A DNA stretch of 64,000 bases, taken from NCBI GenBank assembly GCA_036382855.1, contig DASVPO010000009.1:186001-250000 (forward strand), in the 5' to 3' direction. Below, piece by piece: positions 1-7,903 of the stretch; position 1 is the stretch's first letter; every line of letters begins with the position of its first letter. Below the pieces are notes generated by a model. It made no database searches and was not told where the DNA came from. It saw nothing but the letters and a program-made list of their open reading frames with translations. The position numbers were made by a program, and so were the translations under genes. Source of the stretch: DASVTR01 sp036382855 (GTDB lineage: Bacteria > Acidobacteriota > Blastocatellia > Pyrinomonadales > Pyrinomonadaceae).

Positions 1-121
1 ACAACCACGCACAACCTTCTGCTTGAGAAGACAACTTGCACATTTTTTATACTATCGCCGTGTACGACTGAATGGTAATCGTTCGCACCTCTCGCCGCGT
101 TAACTGCCTTCGCTCCGCTCC

Positions 122-150
122 TTGACTGCTCCGCCCCGGTTCGTTATGAT
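122..150 (+). promoter_or_regulatory. Sigma-70-type promoter of the box genes
   Basis: TTGACT at 122-127 and TATGAT at 145-150 are separated by exactly 17 bases; each hexamer differs from consensus by one base. The predicted start point is about 157, inside the palindromic site that follows, which suits repression by a bound regulator. The call rests on sequence match and position only. Confidence 0.6.
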
Positions 151-156
151 GCGAAA

Positions 157-174
157 TTCGAACGAACGTTCGAA
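157..174. promoter_or_regulatory. Candidate operator overlapping the boxC start point
   Basis: The 18-base site TTCGAACGAACGTTCGAA contains the perfect palindrome CGAACGTTCG (163-172), flanked on both sides by TTCGAA. It starts where the -10/-35 pair predicts transcription to begin. A TetR-family gene lies 3.6 kb downstream behind boxB and is the obvious candidate ligand-responsive repressor. I did not find a second clear copy elsewhere in the window, so the regulator-site pairing is inference. Confidence 0.4.
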
Positions 175-286
175 AAAGTTAGAGCATCCAATGAAAGTAT
201 CCTGTGAAGCGCTAGCGGGCTCACGCCAAACGCTTCGACACTCTTTTTGAGTGACCACTAAAGCTTTGAGCCGGGAAAAACAGAGC

Positions 287-1918
287 ATGATTAATTTCGA
301 GACGACGCCTGAAGCATATAAACACTGGCGGCTGCAATTAGACGGGCCGGTCGCGACGCTTTCCATGGACGTGCAGGAAGACTTGACGCTGGCCGAGGGC
401 TATAAGCTGAAGCTCAACTCCTATGACCTCGGAGTTGACATCGAACTGGCCGACGCCGTTCAGCGTCTGCGCTTCGAGCACCCGGAAGTGAAAGTCGTGG
501 TTATCACGAGCCTCAAGCCACGCATCTTCTGCGCGGGAGCAAACATTTACATGCTTGGCACTTCCTCGCACGCCTTCAAAGTCAATTTCTGCAAATTTAC
601 AAACGAGACGCGCTGCGCCATCGAAGACGCATCAGGCAATTCCGGCCAGCTTTATGTCGCCGCGCTCAACGGCACGGCCTCTGGCGGCGGCTACGAACTC
701 GCTATCGCGTGCGATGAAATCTATCTGGTGGACGACGGCAGTTCTGCCGTCTCGCTGCCGGAAGTTCCGCTGCTCGGAGTGCTGCCCGGCACGGGCGGCC
801 TCACACGCCTCGTTGACAAGCGCAAGGTGCGCCGCGACCGCGCAGACGTTTTCTCCACGCTCGCCGAAGGACTCAAGGGCAAGCGCGCGAAAGAGTGGGG
901 CTTGATTGACGACTATTTTCCGACCAGCAAATTTCAGGAACGCGTCGCAGCGCGCGTCCAGAGTCTTGTCGAAGCGGGCGAAGAGAAAACGGCCGCGCGC
1001 GGCATCAAGCTCAACCCGCTCGAAGTCGAAGCGACTGCCGACGGGCGCGAATACAAGTATGTCAGTGTGAAACTGAACCGCGAGCAGCGTTGCGCGGACC
1101 TGACCGTGCGCGGCCCGCAAGCAAGCGCTCCCACCACCGTTGAAGAGATAGAAAAGCTTGGCGATGCATACTGGCCGCTGCAAGCTTTCCGCGAGCTTGA
1201 CGATGCGCTCCTGCACCTGCGCGTTAACGAACTTGAAACCGGCCTCGTCTGCCTGCACACTGAAGGGAACATCGAAGACGTGCTCGCCGTTGACCGTACG
1301 CTCGACGCCAACAGAGACCACTGGCTCGTGCGCGAGATTATCCTGCACATGGCGCGCGTGCTGCGCCGTCTTGATTTGACGGCCAAGAGCTTCTTCGCCT
1401 TGATTGAGCCGGGCAGTTGCTTCGCCGGAAGCTTGCTCGAACTCGCTTTGAGCGCCGACCGCACTTACATGCTGAACAGCCCCGACGCGGTTGTACAGAT
1501 TGCCGTCAGCCAACTCAACGCGGGCGCGCTCCCTATGAGCAACCATCTAACGCGCCTGCAATCGCGCTTTCTGGCCGCGCCGGAAAGACTCGAAGAAGTC
1601 TTCGCTTCCGGCAGAAGCTTCGACACCGAAGAGGCCGAAGAGTTGGGCCTCGTTACGTTTGCGCCCGACGACCTTGACTGGGACGACGAGATTCGTGTTG
1701 CCATCGAAGAGCGCACCTCTCTCTCGCCCGACGCGTTGACAGGGATGGAAGCATCGCTCAGGTTCGCCGGGCCGGAAACGCTCGACACCAAAATTTACGG
1801 CCGCCTCACCGCATGGCAAAACTGGATTTTCCAGCGCCCGAACGCCGTCGGCCCTCAAGGTGCTTTAACCAACTACGGCAAGCCGACGCAAGCGCAGTTT
1901 GACTACAAACGAACATAG
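287..1918 (+). CDS. boxC: Benzoyl-CoA-dihydrodiol lyase BoxC
   Basis: BoxC opens the ring of 2,3-epoxybenzoyl-CoA to 3,4-dehydroadipyl-CoA semialdehyde plus formate in the aerobic CoA-dependent (box) pathway; cytoplasmic. The protein is a double crotonase-like polypeptide of about 543 residues, the family's usual size. The N-terminal half carries the typical block with YKLKLNSYDLGVDIEL, FCAGANI (oxyanion loop) and ASGGGYELA. I chose ATG 287 because homologues begin a few residues before the YxHWxLxxDGPVA stretch; GTG 251 would add 12 residues without a ribosome site. It is followed 14 bases later by a zinc-ribbon gene and then boxB, so the three are probably one operon. Identity is recognised from conserved family sequence. 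Confidence 0.93.
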   Translation: MINFETTPEAYKHWRLQLDGPVATLSMDVQEDLTLAEGYKLKLNSYDLGVDIELADAVQRLRFEHPEVKVVVITSLKPRIFCAGANIYMLGTSSHAFKVNFCKFTNETRCAIEDASGNSGQLYVAALNGTASGGGYELAIACDEIYLVDDGSSAVSLPEVPLLGVLPGTGGLTRLVDKRKVRRDRADVFSTLAEGLKGKRAKEWGLIDDYFPTSKFQERVAARVQSLVEAGEEKTAARGIKLNPLEVEATADGREYKYVSVKLNREQRCADLTVRGPQASAPTTVEEIEKLGDAYWPLQAFRELDDALLHLRVNELETGLVCLHTEGNIEDVLAVDRTLDANRDHWLVREIILHMARVLRRLDLTAKSFFALIEPGSCFAGSLLELALSADRTYMLNSPDAVVQIAVSQLNAGALPMSNHLTRLQSRFLAAPERLEEVFASGRSFDTEEAEELGLVTFAPDDLDWDDEIRVAIEERTSLSPDALTGMEASLRFAGPETLDTKIYGRLTAWQNWIFQRPNAVGPQGALTNYGKPTQAQFDYKRT

Positions 1919-1932
1919 TAAGGAGATGACTG

Positions 1933-2184
1933 ATGGCTGCTGGCGAAAAAAAGTGCCCCGATTGTGGAGGGGAGATGGTTGAGGGTTTCATTCTGGACAT
2001 GACTTACGGCGGGCAACTTGTTCCTCGCTGGCTAAAAGGTCGTCCCGAAAAATCTATGTGGACGGGCATTAAAGCGAAAGGCAAAGATTGTCGTTCGGTT
2101 GAAACCTATCGTTGCGTCAAGTGTGGTCTGCTCCGTTCGTATGCCAATACAGAAGTTGACCCACCTAGCTTATGGAATTTCTAA
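1933..2184 (+). CDS. Small double-CxxC zinc-ribbon protein (DUF6487-like)
   Basis: This 83-residue protein has two CxxC knuckles, CPDC near residue 9 and CVKC near residue 62, about 50 residues apart, as expected for one zinc ribbon. It has no signal peptide or membrane segment. The start has a good ribosome site (AAGGAG, 1920-1925, 7-base spacing). It sits between boxC and boxB with short gaps, so it is almost certainly co-transcribed. Its function is unknown. It could be an unrelated passenger, or a small partner such as an assembly or electron-transfer factor for the di-iron epoxidase; nothing in the sequence decides between these. Confidence 0.75.
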   Translation: MAAGEKKCPDCGGEMVEGFILDMTYGGQLVPRWLKGRPEKSMWTGIKAKGKDCRSVETYRCVKCGLLRSYANTEVDPPSLWNF

Positions 2185-2212
2185 GTCTATTTGTGCAAGC
2201 AGGAGATTAATC

Positions 2213-3622
2213 ATGCAGCTTTACGAACGCATTCCTAATAACGTTAACCTGTCGGAAGACAAACGCCTCCAACGCGCGCTGGAAAACTGGCTGCCAAACT
2301 ATCTCAAATGGTGGCGCGAGATGGGGCCTGACGGCTTTCAGGAGAAGGACGTTTACCTGCGCACGGCCATCTCCGTCGAGCCTGAAGGGTGGGCCCATTT
2401 CGATTACGTCAAGATGCCTGATTACCGTTGGGGCATCTTCCTGAAGCCCGCCGAACAGGACGCGAAAGTCGGCTTCGGTGATAACTACGGGCAGCCCGCC
2501 TACCAGGAAGTGCCCGGTGAGTTTCGCAACGCCCTGCGCCGCATCATCGTCACACAGGGCGACACGGAACCAGCATCCGTCGAGCAGCAACGCGAACTCG
2601 GCAAGACCTGCCCTTCGCTCTACGACCTGCGCAATCTCTTTCAGGTGAACGTCGAAGAAGGCCGCCACCTCTGGGCGATGGTTTATTTGCTTCACCGCTA
2701 CTTCGGGCGCGACGGTCGCGACGAAGCAGAAGAGTTGTTACAGCGCCGTTCTGGAAACCCCGACAAGCCGCGCATCCTCGAAGCCTTCAACCAGCCCTGC
2801 GACGACTGGTTAAACTTCTTCTGCTTCACGATGTTTACAGACCGCGACGGCAAGTATCAACTCGGTGCGCTCGCCGAATCCGGCTTCGAGCCTCTCGCTC
2901 GTACCTGCCAGTTTATGCTGACGGAAGAGGCGCATCACCTCTTCGTCGGTGAAACGGGGGTGGGGCGCGTCGTCAGGCGCACAGCGCAGTTGATGAAAGA
3001 GGCCGGAAGCGACGGCGACGTGCGCGCGCTTGGCGGCATCCCGCTCGACATCATTCAACGCTACATCAACTTCTGGTTCAGCTACTCGCTCGACCTCTTC
3101 GGCGGCGAGATTAGCTCCAACAGCGCAGACTTCTTCGCCGCCGGTCTCAAGGGGCGCTACAAAGAGCAGGACCAGTATGAAGACCACATCGCAACCAACG
3201 GTTCTTTCACGTTGATGATTGTCGAAGACGGAAAACTCGTGCCGCGCGAAGTGCCCTTGCGCAACGCGCTCAACGAAGTGCTGCGCGGCGAGTATGTCAA
3301 AGACTGCGAGCGAGCGATGGCGCGCTGGAACAAGTATCTCGCAGACGAAGGCGCTGATGCTCAGCTTTATCTGCCGAGCACACGCTTTCATCGCCACGTC
3401 GGAGAGTTTGCCGGACACTACTTCGACCTGCGCGGACAATTAATCACAGAGGCAGAATTTGAGCGGCAGCGCGACGAATGGCTGCCCACGCTTGCCGACC
3501 GCGAGTATGTGCGCAGCCTGATGCATCCCGTGACCGAACCCGGCAAAATCGCCAACTGGATAGCGCCGCCCGCAGCCGGTATCAAAGGCAAGCCTTTCGA
3601 GTTTGAGTATGTGAGGCTGTAG
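2213..3622 (+). CDS. boxB: Benzoyl-CoA 2,3-epoxidase oxygenase subunit BoxB
   Basis: BoxB is the soluble di-iron oxygenase that epoxidises benzoyl-CoA, fed with electrons by the reductase BoxA. The protein has about 469 residues, matching the family. Two ExxH metal motifs are visible, EEGRH (residues 148-152) and EEAHH (238-242), placed as in the ferritin-like di-iron fold. The true start is ATG 2213, preceded by AGGAG; an in-frame extension from 2099 overlaps the zinc-ribbon gene and does not resemble the family. No boxA or boxD (semialdehyde dehydrogenase) is present in the window, so the electron donor must be encoded elsewhere or be replaced by another system. Confidence 0.93.
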   Translation: MQLYERIPNNVNLSEDKRLQRALENWLPNYLKWWREMGPDGFQEKDVYLRTAISVEPEGWAHFDYVKMPDYRWGIFLKPAEQDAKVGFGDNYGQPAYQEVPGEFRNALRRIIVTQGDTEPASVEQQRELGKTCPSLYDLRNLFQVNVEEGRHLWAMVYLLHRYFGRDGRDEAEELLQRRSGNPDKPRILEAFNQPCDDWLNFFCFTMFTDRDGKYQLGALAESGFEPLARTCQFMLTEEAHHLFVGETGVGRVVRRTAQLMKEAGSDGDVRALGGIPLDIIQRYINFWFSYSLDLFGGEISSNSADFFAAGLKGRYKEQDQYEDHIATNGSFTLMIVEDGKLVPREVPLRNALNEVLRGEYVKDCERAMARWNKYLADEGADAQLYLPSTRFHRHVGEFAGHYFDLRGQLITEAEFERQRDEWLPTLADREYVRSLMHPVTEPGKIANWIAPPAAGIKGKPFEFEYVRL

Positions 3623-3636
3623 TTCATTTGCGATCT

Positions 3637-3742
3637 CAGGTTTGTGGAATTTTTGATTGGATAAGGCGATAAGCGCTCTTCATGGATGCTATCGCCGGAC
3701 GCGTAGAATCCTTCCTCGTCCAAACGGAAATCCACAAACCTG
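3637..3742. repeat. Intergenic inverted repeat between boxB and the TetR gene
   Basis: CAGGTTTGTGGA (3637-3648) and TCCACAAACCTG (3731-3742) form a perfect 12-base inverted pair. Inside it lies GCGATA/TATCGC. The flanks carry TTTGCGAT and CTGAAATC words like those of the element at 8781-8887, so this belongs to the set of inverted elements dispersed between genes in this window. Confidence 0.6.
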
Positions 3743-3758
3743 AAATCAAGAATCTTTT

Positions 3759-4433
3759 ATGGAAGACTTCACACGCTACGACCAGAAGCTTGAGTTTATC
3801 CTGCGCACCAGCGCGCGCATCTTCGCGGAGAAGGGTTATCATTCAACCTCCATGCGCGACATCTCGCGCGCGACCGAAGTCAGCCTCGCAGGGCTCTACT
3901 ACTACTGCAAGTCGAAGGAAGAGCTGCTCTTCTTAATTCAGGACAACTGCTTCGGCCACGTGCTCGAACGCCTTGAGCAACGACTGCGCGAGACAACCGA
4001 TGCGGTCGAAAAGCTGCGCCTCGTCATAGAGAATCACCTTTCATTCTTCGCCGCCAACATGGCCGAGATGAAAGTGCTTTCGCATGAGGCCGATTCGCTC
4101 GCGGGCGAGATGCACGAGCGTGTCTCTGGCAAGAAGCAGCAGTACACGAGGCTCGTGCGCCGGATTCTCTCGGAGGCCCAAGCGCAAGCGCAGCAAGAGA
4201 ACTCAAGGCAGAAGCTCGACCTGACGGTTGCAACCTACGCGCTCTTCGGCATGATGAACTGGATTTACAACTGGTACGACCCCGCCGGCAAAGTCTCCGT
4301 AGGCGATCTTGTGGACAATCTCACGCGTCTCTTTCTCTCCGGCTTCCTCGCCGGAACACCGGGCGGCGAGTTACAATTCAAACCGAAGACAACCAAAACC
4401 GAACGCCTCAGCGTGTGGCGAGCACCGCAATAG
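3759..4433 (+). CDS. TetR-family transcriptional regulator
   Basis: This 224-residue protein has a TetR helix-turn-helix at about residues 10-60: an ARIFAEKGYHSTSMRDISR-type helix pair, then GLYYYCKSKEELL. An all-helical ligand domain follows, of the kind common in regulators of acyl-CoA and aromatic-CoA catabolism. It lies directly after boxB and before the HicBA pair. Its position suggests that it controls the box genes or the downstream beta-oxidation-like genes, probably sensing a CoA thioester; the palindromic site at 157-174 is a candidate target. Ligand and targets are inference; family membership is clear. Confidence 0.88.
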   Translation: MEDFTRYDQKLEFILRTSARIFAEKGYHSTSMRDISRATEVSLAGLYYYCKSKEELLFLIQDNCFGHVLERLEQRLRETTDAVEKLRLVIENHLSFFAANMAEMKVLSHEADSLAGEMHERVSGKKQQYTRLVRRILSEAQAQAQQENSRQKLDLTVATYALFGMMNWIYNWYDPAGKVSVGDLVDNLTRLFLSGFLAGTPGGELQFKPKTTKTERLSVWRAPQ

Positions 4434-4457
4434 CAAATCGAAGGAGAGCGCAAGCGA

Positions 4458-4688
4458 ATGACACGGACGCTAACCGCAACTATCTGGCGAGAAGATGACG
4501 GCTTCGTCGCGCTCTGCAACGAACTTGACATTGCCAGCCAGGGCGACTCGATAGAAGAAGCACGGGCCAACTTAAAAGAAGCCATCGAATTGTTTCTTGA
4601 GACCGCTCATCCGAAGGAGATTGACCAACGACTTAACTCCGAAATCTACATCACGACTTTGGAGGTCAACGTTGGGCAGGCTGCGTAG
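4458..4688 (+). CDS. hicB: HicB-family antitoxin
   Basis: This 76-residue protein shows the HicB partial RNase-H-like fold: TATIWREDDGFVALCNELD, then the GDSIEEARANLKEAIELFLE helix. HicB neutralises the mRNA interferase HicA and often represses its own promoter. The C-terminal DNA-binding domain found in longer HicB proteins is absent, so this is the short form. The start has AAGGAGAG about 9 bases upstream. It overlaps the next gene by 17 bases, which couples the pair translationally. The TetR gene ends 24 bases upstream, so the pair may be read from that promoter. Confidence 0.85.
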   Translation: MTRTLTATIWREDDGFVALCNELDIASQGDSIEEARANLKEAIELFLETAHPKEIDQRLNSEIYITTLEVNVGQAA

Positions 4689-4893
4689 GCTTTCAGGGCG
4701 AGAGGTCTGCGCTATCTTAATGAAGCATGAATTTGTGCAGGTACGCCAAAAAGGAAGCCACGCCATGATGCAAAAATCTACCGATGGTATGACTATCACT
4801 GTGCCTGTGCCCTTGCATCCAGAGCTACGCCTCGGAACTTTACAATCTATTATTAGGCAGTCAGGTGTTCCACGAGCCGAGTTCGAATCGTAA
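4672..4893 (+). CDS. hicA: HicA-family mRNA interferase toxin
   Basis: HicA is a small double-stranded-RNA-binding-fold ribonuclease that cleaves mRNA. The protein is 73 residues when started at TTG 4672, which has GGAGG (4661-4665) six bases upstream. The frame is open further upstream but that part reads through hicB and has no ribosome site. It contains the family core SGREVCAILMKHEF and the catalytic-histidine block GSHAMMQ, followed by the TVPVPLHPELRLGTL strand-helix. The order antitoxin then toxin with overlap is common for this family. It appears intact. Confidence 0.85.
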   Translation: MGRLRRLSGREVCAILMKHEFVQVRQKGSHAMMQKSTDGMTITVPVPLHPELRLGTLQSIIRQSGVPRAEFES

Positions 4894-4964
4894 ACAAATG
4901 CTGGTTAGCATTTGCCTGTAGCTTGAAATTCAGAACACGAAAGTTGATAACGGAGCAGAACAAA

Positions 4965-5795
4965 ATGGCAGAAGCGCAAGCTCAGCAGGAGACGGAAGTG
5001 AGCGGCAATCTCGTGAGGTATCGTGCGCAGGAGGGCGTCGCCGTGTTGACGCTGAATGCTCCGCCGGCCAACACATACTCTTACGAGATGATGCAGGAGC
5101 TTGACGGCGCGATTCTCAGGGCGCGGATGGACGACGGCGTGCAGGTCATCGTCATCACGGGGCAGGGCGAGAAGTTTTTCTGCGCGGGCGCGGACATACA
5201 GATGCTCTCCAGCGTGACGCCGAACTTCAAGTATTATTTCTGCCTTCATGCGAACGAAACATTGTCGCGCCTCGAACAGACACCGAAGCTCGTCATCGCT
5301 GCCATCAACGGCCACTGCGTCGGCGGCGGACTCGAAGTGGCGATGGCGGCAGACATTCGCATCGCGCGCAAAGGGGCGGGTAAGATGGGACTGCCGGAAG
5401 TCGCTCTCGGTGTGCTGCCGGGCACGGGCGGCACGCAGCGGCTCGCACGCATCGTCGGCAAGTCGCGCGCCATCGAACTGATGGCGACGGGCGAGTTGTT
5501 CGCCTTCGAGCAAGGACAGGAGTTAGGACTCGTCAATCACATACACGAAGCTGCGAGCGCCGGAGAGTTTATGCAGTCGGTTCTGGAATACGCAGCGAAG
5601 TTTACGCTGCCCGCTAAGGCTGCAAACGCGGTCGGGCGTATTAAGCGGAGCGTGCAAACCGGCGCGGAGATACCGTTTGAATCTGCGCTCGCACTCGAAC
5701 GCGAACTGCAACAACAACTCTTCCAATCCGAAGACGCAAAGGAAGGCATTGACGCCTACGTCGCGAAGCGCAAACCTCAATTCAAAGGAAGATGA
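4965..5795 (+). CDS. Enoyl-CoA hydratase (crotonase, two-glutamate type)
   Basis: This crotonase has about 276 residues. The oxyanion-hole motif FCAGADI is present, and both catalytic glutamates of true hydratases are in place: GGGLEVAMA and GLPEVALGVLPGTGG. It should therefore hydrate an enoyl-CoA double bond. Start ATG 4965 has GGAG nine bases upstream; the open frame to 4923 has no ribosome site. It is the first of three paralogues in the island and the only one with the standard active site, so it probably performs the conventional hydration step after ring cleavage. Exact substrate unknown. Confidence 0.88.
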   Translation: MAEAQAQQETEVSGNLVRYRAQEGVAVLTLNAPPANTYSYEMMQELDGAILRARMDDGVQVIVITGQGEKFFCAGADIQMLSSVTPNFKYYFCLHANETLSRLEQTPKLVIAAINGHCVGGGLEVAMAADIRIARKGAGKMGLPEVALGVLPGTGGTQRLARIVGKSRAIELMATGELFAFEQGQELGLVNHIHEAASAGEFMQSVLEYAAKFTLPAKAANAVGRIKRSVQTGAEIPFESALALERELQQQLFQSEDAKEGIDAYVAKRKPQFKGR

Positions 5796-5854
5796 GTTTT
5801 CAGTTTTCAGCACAAGCAAGTTGTCTTTACTGAAAACTCAAAACTGAAAACTTA
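5794..5854. repeat. Heptamer hairpin, TTTTCAG type
   Basis: The left arm is two tandem TTTTCAG units (5794-5810). The right arm (5830-5854) carries their complement as CTGAAAAC units. The 61-base element fills most of the gap between two crotonase genes and begins right at the first gene's stop codon. A longer relative sits at 48973-49064. It could form a stem in RNA, but it has no T-run and is not a typical terminator. Confidence 0.7.
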
Positions 5855-5867
5855 GAACCGACGACTT

Positions 5868-6665
5868 ATGTACGACAACATCAGAGTCACAAACGAGTCG
5901 GGCATCAGGATGATTACGCTGGATCGTCCTGAGAAGCTGAACGCTTTTGCAGGACACATGAGGCGCGACCTTGCAGAGGCGCTGGAACAGTCCGCGAGCG
6001 ACAGAAGCGTGCGCGTCGTTGTGATAACGGGCGCGGGGCGCGCGTTTTGTGCGGGCGCGGACGTAGCCTACATGGCCGAGCTGATGGAGCGGCGGGATAC
6101 GGACGAGTTTGTGCGGCTGCTCGGTGCTGGCCGTCGCGTTGTGACCGCGATCCGGGAAATGGCGAAGCCGGTCGTTGCTTCCATCAACGGCCCTGCTTAC
6201 GGCGCTGGCTTCAATCTGGCGTTGTGCTGCGATCTGCGTATTGCCGCAGAGTCTGCGTCGTTCAGCCAGTCGTTCGTCAAGGTCGGGCTGCATCCCGATT
6301 GGGGCGGAACATATTTTCTGCCGCGCATGTTGCCGCCCAACCTCGCCTGTGAAATGTTCTTTCTGGGCGACGCTGTGAATGCTGAGCGCGCATTGCAACT
6401 CGGCCTCGTCAATCGAGTCGTGGCTGATGCAGAGTTGGCGCAGGAGACATGGAAGCTCGCGGAGCGGCTGCGCGATGCGCCCTACAGGTCAATCGCGGCG
6501 GCCAAGCATGCCGTTTATATGAGCGACGACGCGAGCCTCGAACGGATGCTGCAATACGAGACGGAGGCGCAGCTTCAATGCTTCGAGTCGGAAGAAGCGC
6601 GCGAGCGTGTTCGTGCATTTTTAGAGAAACGCGAACCGCGCCGGACGACAGGCCCTTTGAGATAA
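5868..6665 (+). CDS. Crotonase-family isomerase/hydratase, PaaG-like active site
   Basis: This 265-residue crotonase has FCAGADVAYMAE and a good CoA fold, but the two hydratase glutamates are replaced: the first position reads GAGFNLAL and the second SQSFVKVGL. An aspartate in LHPDWGGTYFLPR sits where PaaG-type ring isomerases and related dehalogenases keep their catalytic Asp. It more likely shifts a double bond or acts on a ring intermediate than hydrates a linear enoyl-CoA. It is followed nine bases later by an SDR. The substrate in the aminobenzoyl-CoA route is not determined by sequence. Confidence 0.82.
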   Translation: MYDNIRVTNESGIRMITLDRPEKLNAFAGHMRRDLAEALEQSASDRSVRVVVITGAGRAFCAGADVAYMAELMERRDTDEFVRLLGAGRRVVTAIREMAKPVVASINGPAYGAGFNLALCCDLRIAAESASFSQSFVKVGLHPDWGGTYFLPRMLPPNLACEMFFLGDAVNAERALQLGLVNRVVADAELAQETWKLAERLRDAPYRSIAAAKHAVYMSDDASLERMLQYETEAQLQCFESEEARERVRAFLEKREPRRTTGPLR

Positions 6666-6674
6666 ACACCAACT

Positions 6675-7457
6675 TTGAAACTCAAGGATAAAACAGCGCT
6701 CATCACGGGCGGCGGGCGCGGCATCGGACGCACTGTCGCACATCTTTTCGCGCGCGAGGGCGCACGCCTCGCTCTCGTCGCTCGCACGGCTCAACAAGTC
6801 GAACAGGTTGCAGACGAGATTCGAGCGACGTACGAGACGGAGGCAATCGCAGCCGTCTGCGATGTCTCCGACGCGGGAAGCGTCCAGCGCGCCTTTGCGA
6901 GTGTGACCGAAAGCTTCGGTCGCGGCGTTGATATTCTCGTCAACAACGCAGGGATTGCAGAGAGCGCGCCACTCGTCAGGACCAGCGACGAACTCTGGCA
7001 ACGCTTGCTCGCCGTCAATCTCACAGGCACGTTTCTCTGCACGCGCGCGGCGCTGCCCACGATGCTTGAGCACGGATGGGGACGCATTATTAACATCGCC
7101 TCCATCGCAGGCAAAACCGGCGCACCATACATCTCCGCCTACACGGCATCGAAGCATGGCGTGTTGGGCTTAACGCGCTCAGTCGCTCTTGAAGTGGCAA
7201 CGAAGGGCGTGACCGTCAACGCCATCTGTCCGGGCTATGTCGAAACGGAGATGGCCGCGCAGGCGATTAACAATATCAGCAGCAAGACCGGCAAATCTGA
7301 AGCGGAAGCGCGCGACGTGCTCAACCGCATGAGTCCGCAGAACCGTCTCGTTACGCCGGAAGAAGTCGCCGCGCTGGCCCTCTTGCTGGCGAGCGAAGAG
7401 GGGCGCGGCATCAACGGGCAGGCCATCAATGTTGACGGCGGCAGCGTTCTTTTTTAA
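6675..7457 (+). CDS. Short-chain dehydrogenase/reductase (3-hydroxyacyl-CoA type)
   Basis: This 260-residue classical SDR has cofactor motif TGGGRGIGR near residues 10-18, NNAG, the catalytic Ser of INIASIAGKTG, YTASKHG (YxxxK) and the C-terminal INVDGG. It probably oxidises a 3-hydroxyacyl-CoA or cyclic alcohol CoA with NAD(P). The start is TTG 6675; no ATG lies near it and the Rossmann strand begins at residue 3. SDRs accompany monooxygenase/reductase and RidA genes in known 2-aminobenzoyl-CoA clusters, which supports a role in the lower part of that route. Confidence 0.87.
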   Translation: MKLKDKTALITGGGRGIGRTVAHLFAREGARLALVARTAQQVEQVADEIRATYETEAIAAVCDVSDAGSVQRAFASVTESFGRGVDILVNNAGIAESAPLVRTSDELWQRLLAVNLTGTFLCTRAALPTMLEHGWGRIINIASIAGKTGAPYISAYTASKHGVLGLTRSVALEVATKGVTVNAICPGYVETEMAAQAINNISSKTGKSEAEARDVLNRMSPQNRLVTPEEVAALALLLASEEGRGINGQAINVDGGSVLF

Positions 7458-7499
7458 CGTCAAAAGTAGAGTTAAGAACTGATAGCTCGAACGCCCTTT

Positions 7500-7898
7500 A
7501 TGTCTTTCAAACGCGTCAACCCCAAATCGCTCGGACGCCCCAGCGGATACACAAACGGGCTGCTGACAACGCCGGACACAAGGCTTCTCTTTATCGCGGG
7601 CCAAATCGGATGGGACGAGTCGCAGCAGCTTGTGAGCGAGGATTTCGTGGAGCAGTTTGACCGTGCGCTGCAAAACGTGCTGGCGGTCGTGCATGAAGTC
7701 GGCGGCGTTCCCGGCTCTGTTGCGCGCATGGTCATCTACGTCACAAGCAAGGAAGAGTATCGCCTGCGCAGGCGCGAGATAGGCGAACGCTGGCGCGCAC
7801 AGATGGGCAAACACTATCCGGCCATGGTGCTCGTCGAAGTTAAAAGCCTCCTCGAAGACGGCGCTAAGGTCGAAATTGAAGGCATCGCGGTCATATAA
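7500..7898 (+). CDS. RidA/YjgF-like protein lacking the catalytic arginine
   Basis: This 132-residue member of the Rid family (chorismate-mutase-like trimer) has IAGQIGWD near the start and the C-terminal VEIEGIAVI. True RidA enamine/imine deaminases carry an Arg in a PARS-type block about 20 residues before the end; here that block reads YPAMVLVEV, so the arginine is Met. It therefore belongs to the non-canonical Rid subfamilies. In this cluster it could act on the enamine nitrogen of reduced 2-aminobenzoyl-CoA, but the missing residue argues against the standard mechanism. It lies 42 bases after the SDR. Confidence 0.85.
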   Translation: MSFKRVNPKSLGRPSGYTNGLLTTPDTRLLFIAGQIGWDESQQLVSEDFVEQFDRALQNVLAVVHEVGGVPGSVARMVIYVTSKEEYRLRRREIGERWRAQMGKHYPAMVLVEVKSLLEDGAKVEIEGIAVI

Positions 7899-7903
7899 TA
7901 CTT

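Larger units (their letters stand above)
1..286. other. Leader region upstream of boxC
   Basis: No gene is supported here; the reading frame on the opposite strand is a shadow that runs into boxC. The stretch holds a sigma-70-like promoter (122-150) and an 18-base palindrome-rich site (157-174), both listed separately. It also has a short hairpin, CACTC-TTTTT-GAGTG, at about 239-253, and a second weak inverted repeat (GAAGCG/CGCTTC, about 207-238). The transcript leader would be about 130 nt. Any gene further upstream lies outside the window. Confidence 0.6.

Noticed and set aside
632..1546. Long open frame on the strand opposite boxC (304 codons)
   Set aside because: It is the antisense shadow of a clear boxC; the residues are low-complexity Arg/Ala-rich and match no domain. 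The same applies to long frames opposite the genes at 19552-20802, 23551-24930 and 35377-36441.
4870..4893. Possible tRNA T-loop (GTTCGAATC)
   Set aside because: It is inside the hicA coding end; no acceptor stem, D-loop or anticodon arm can be folded around it.
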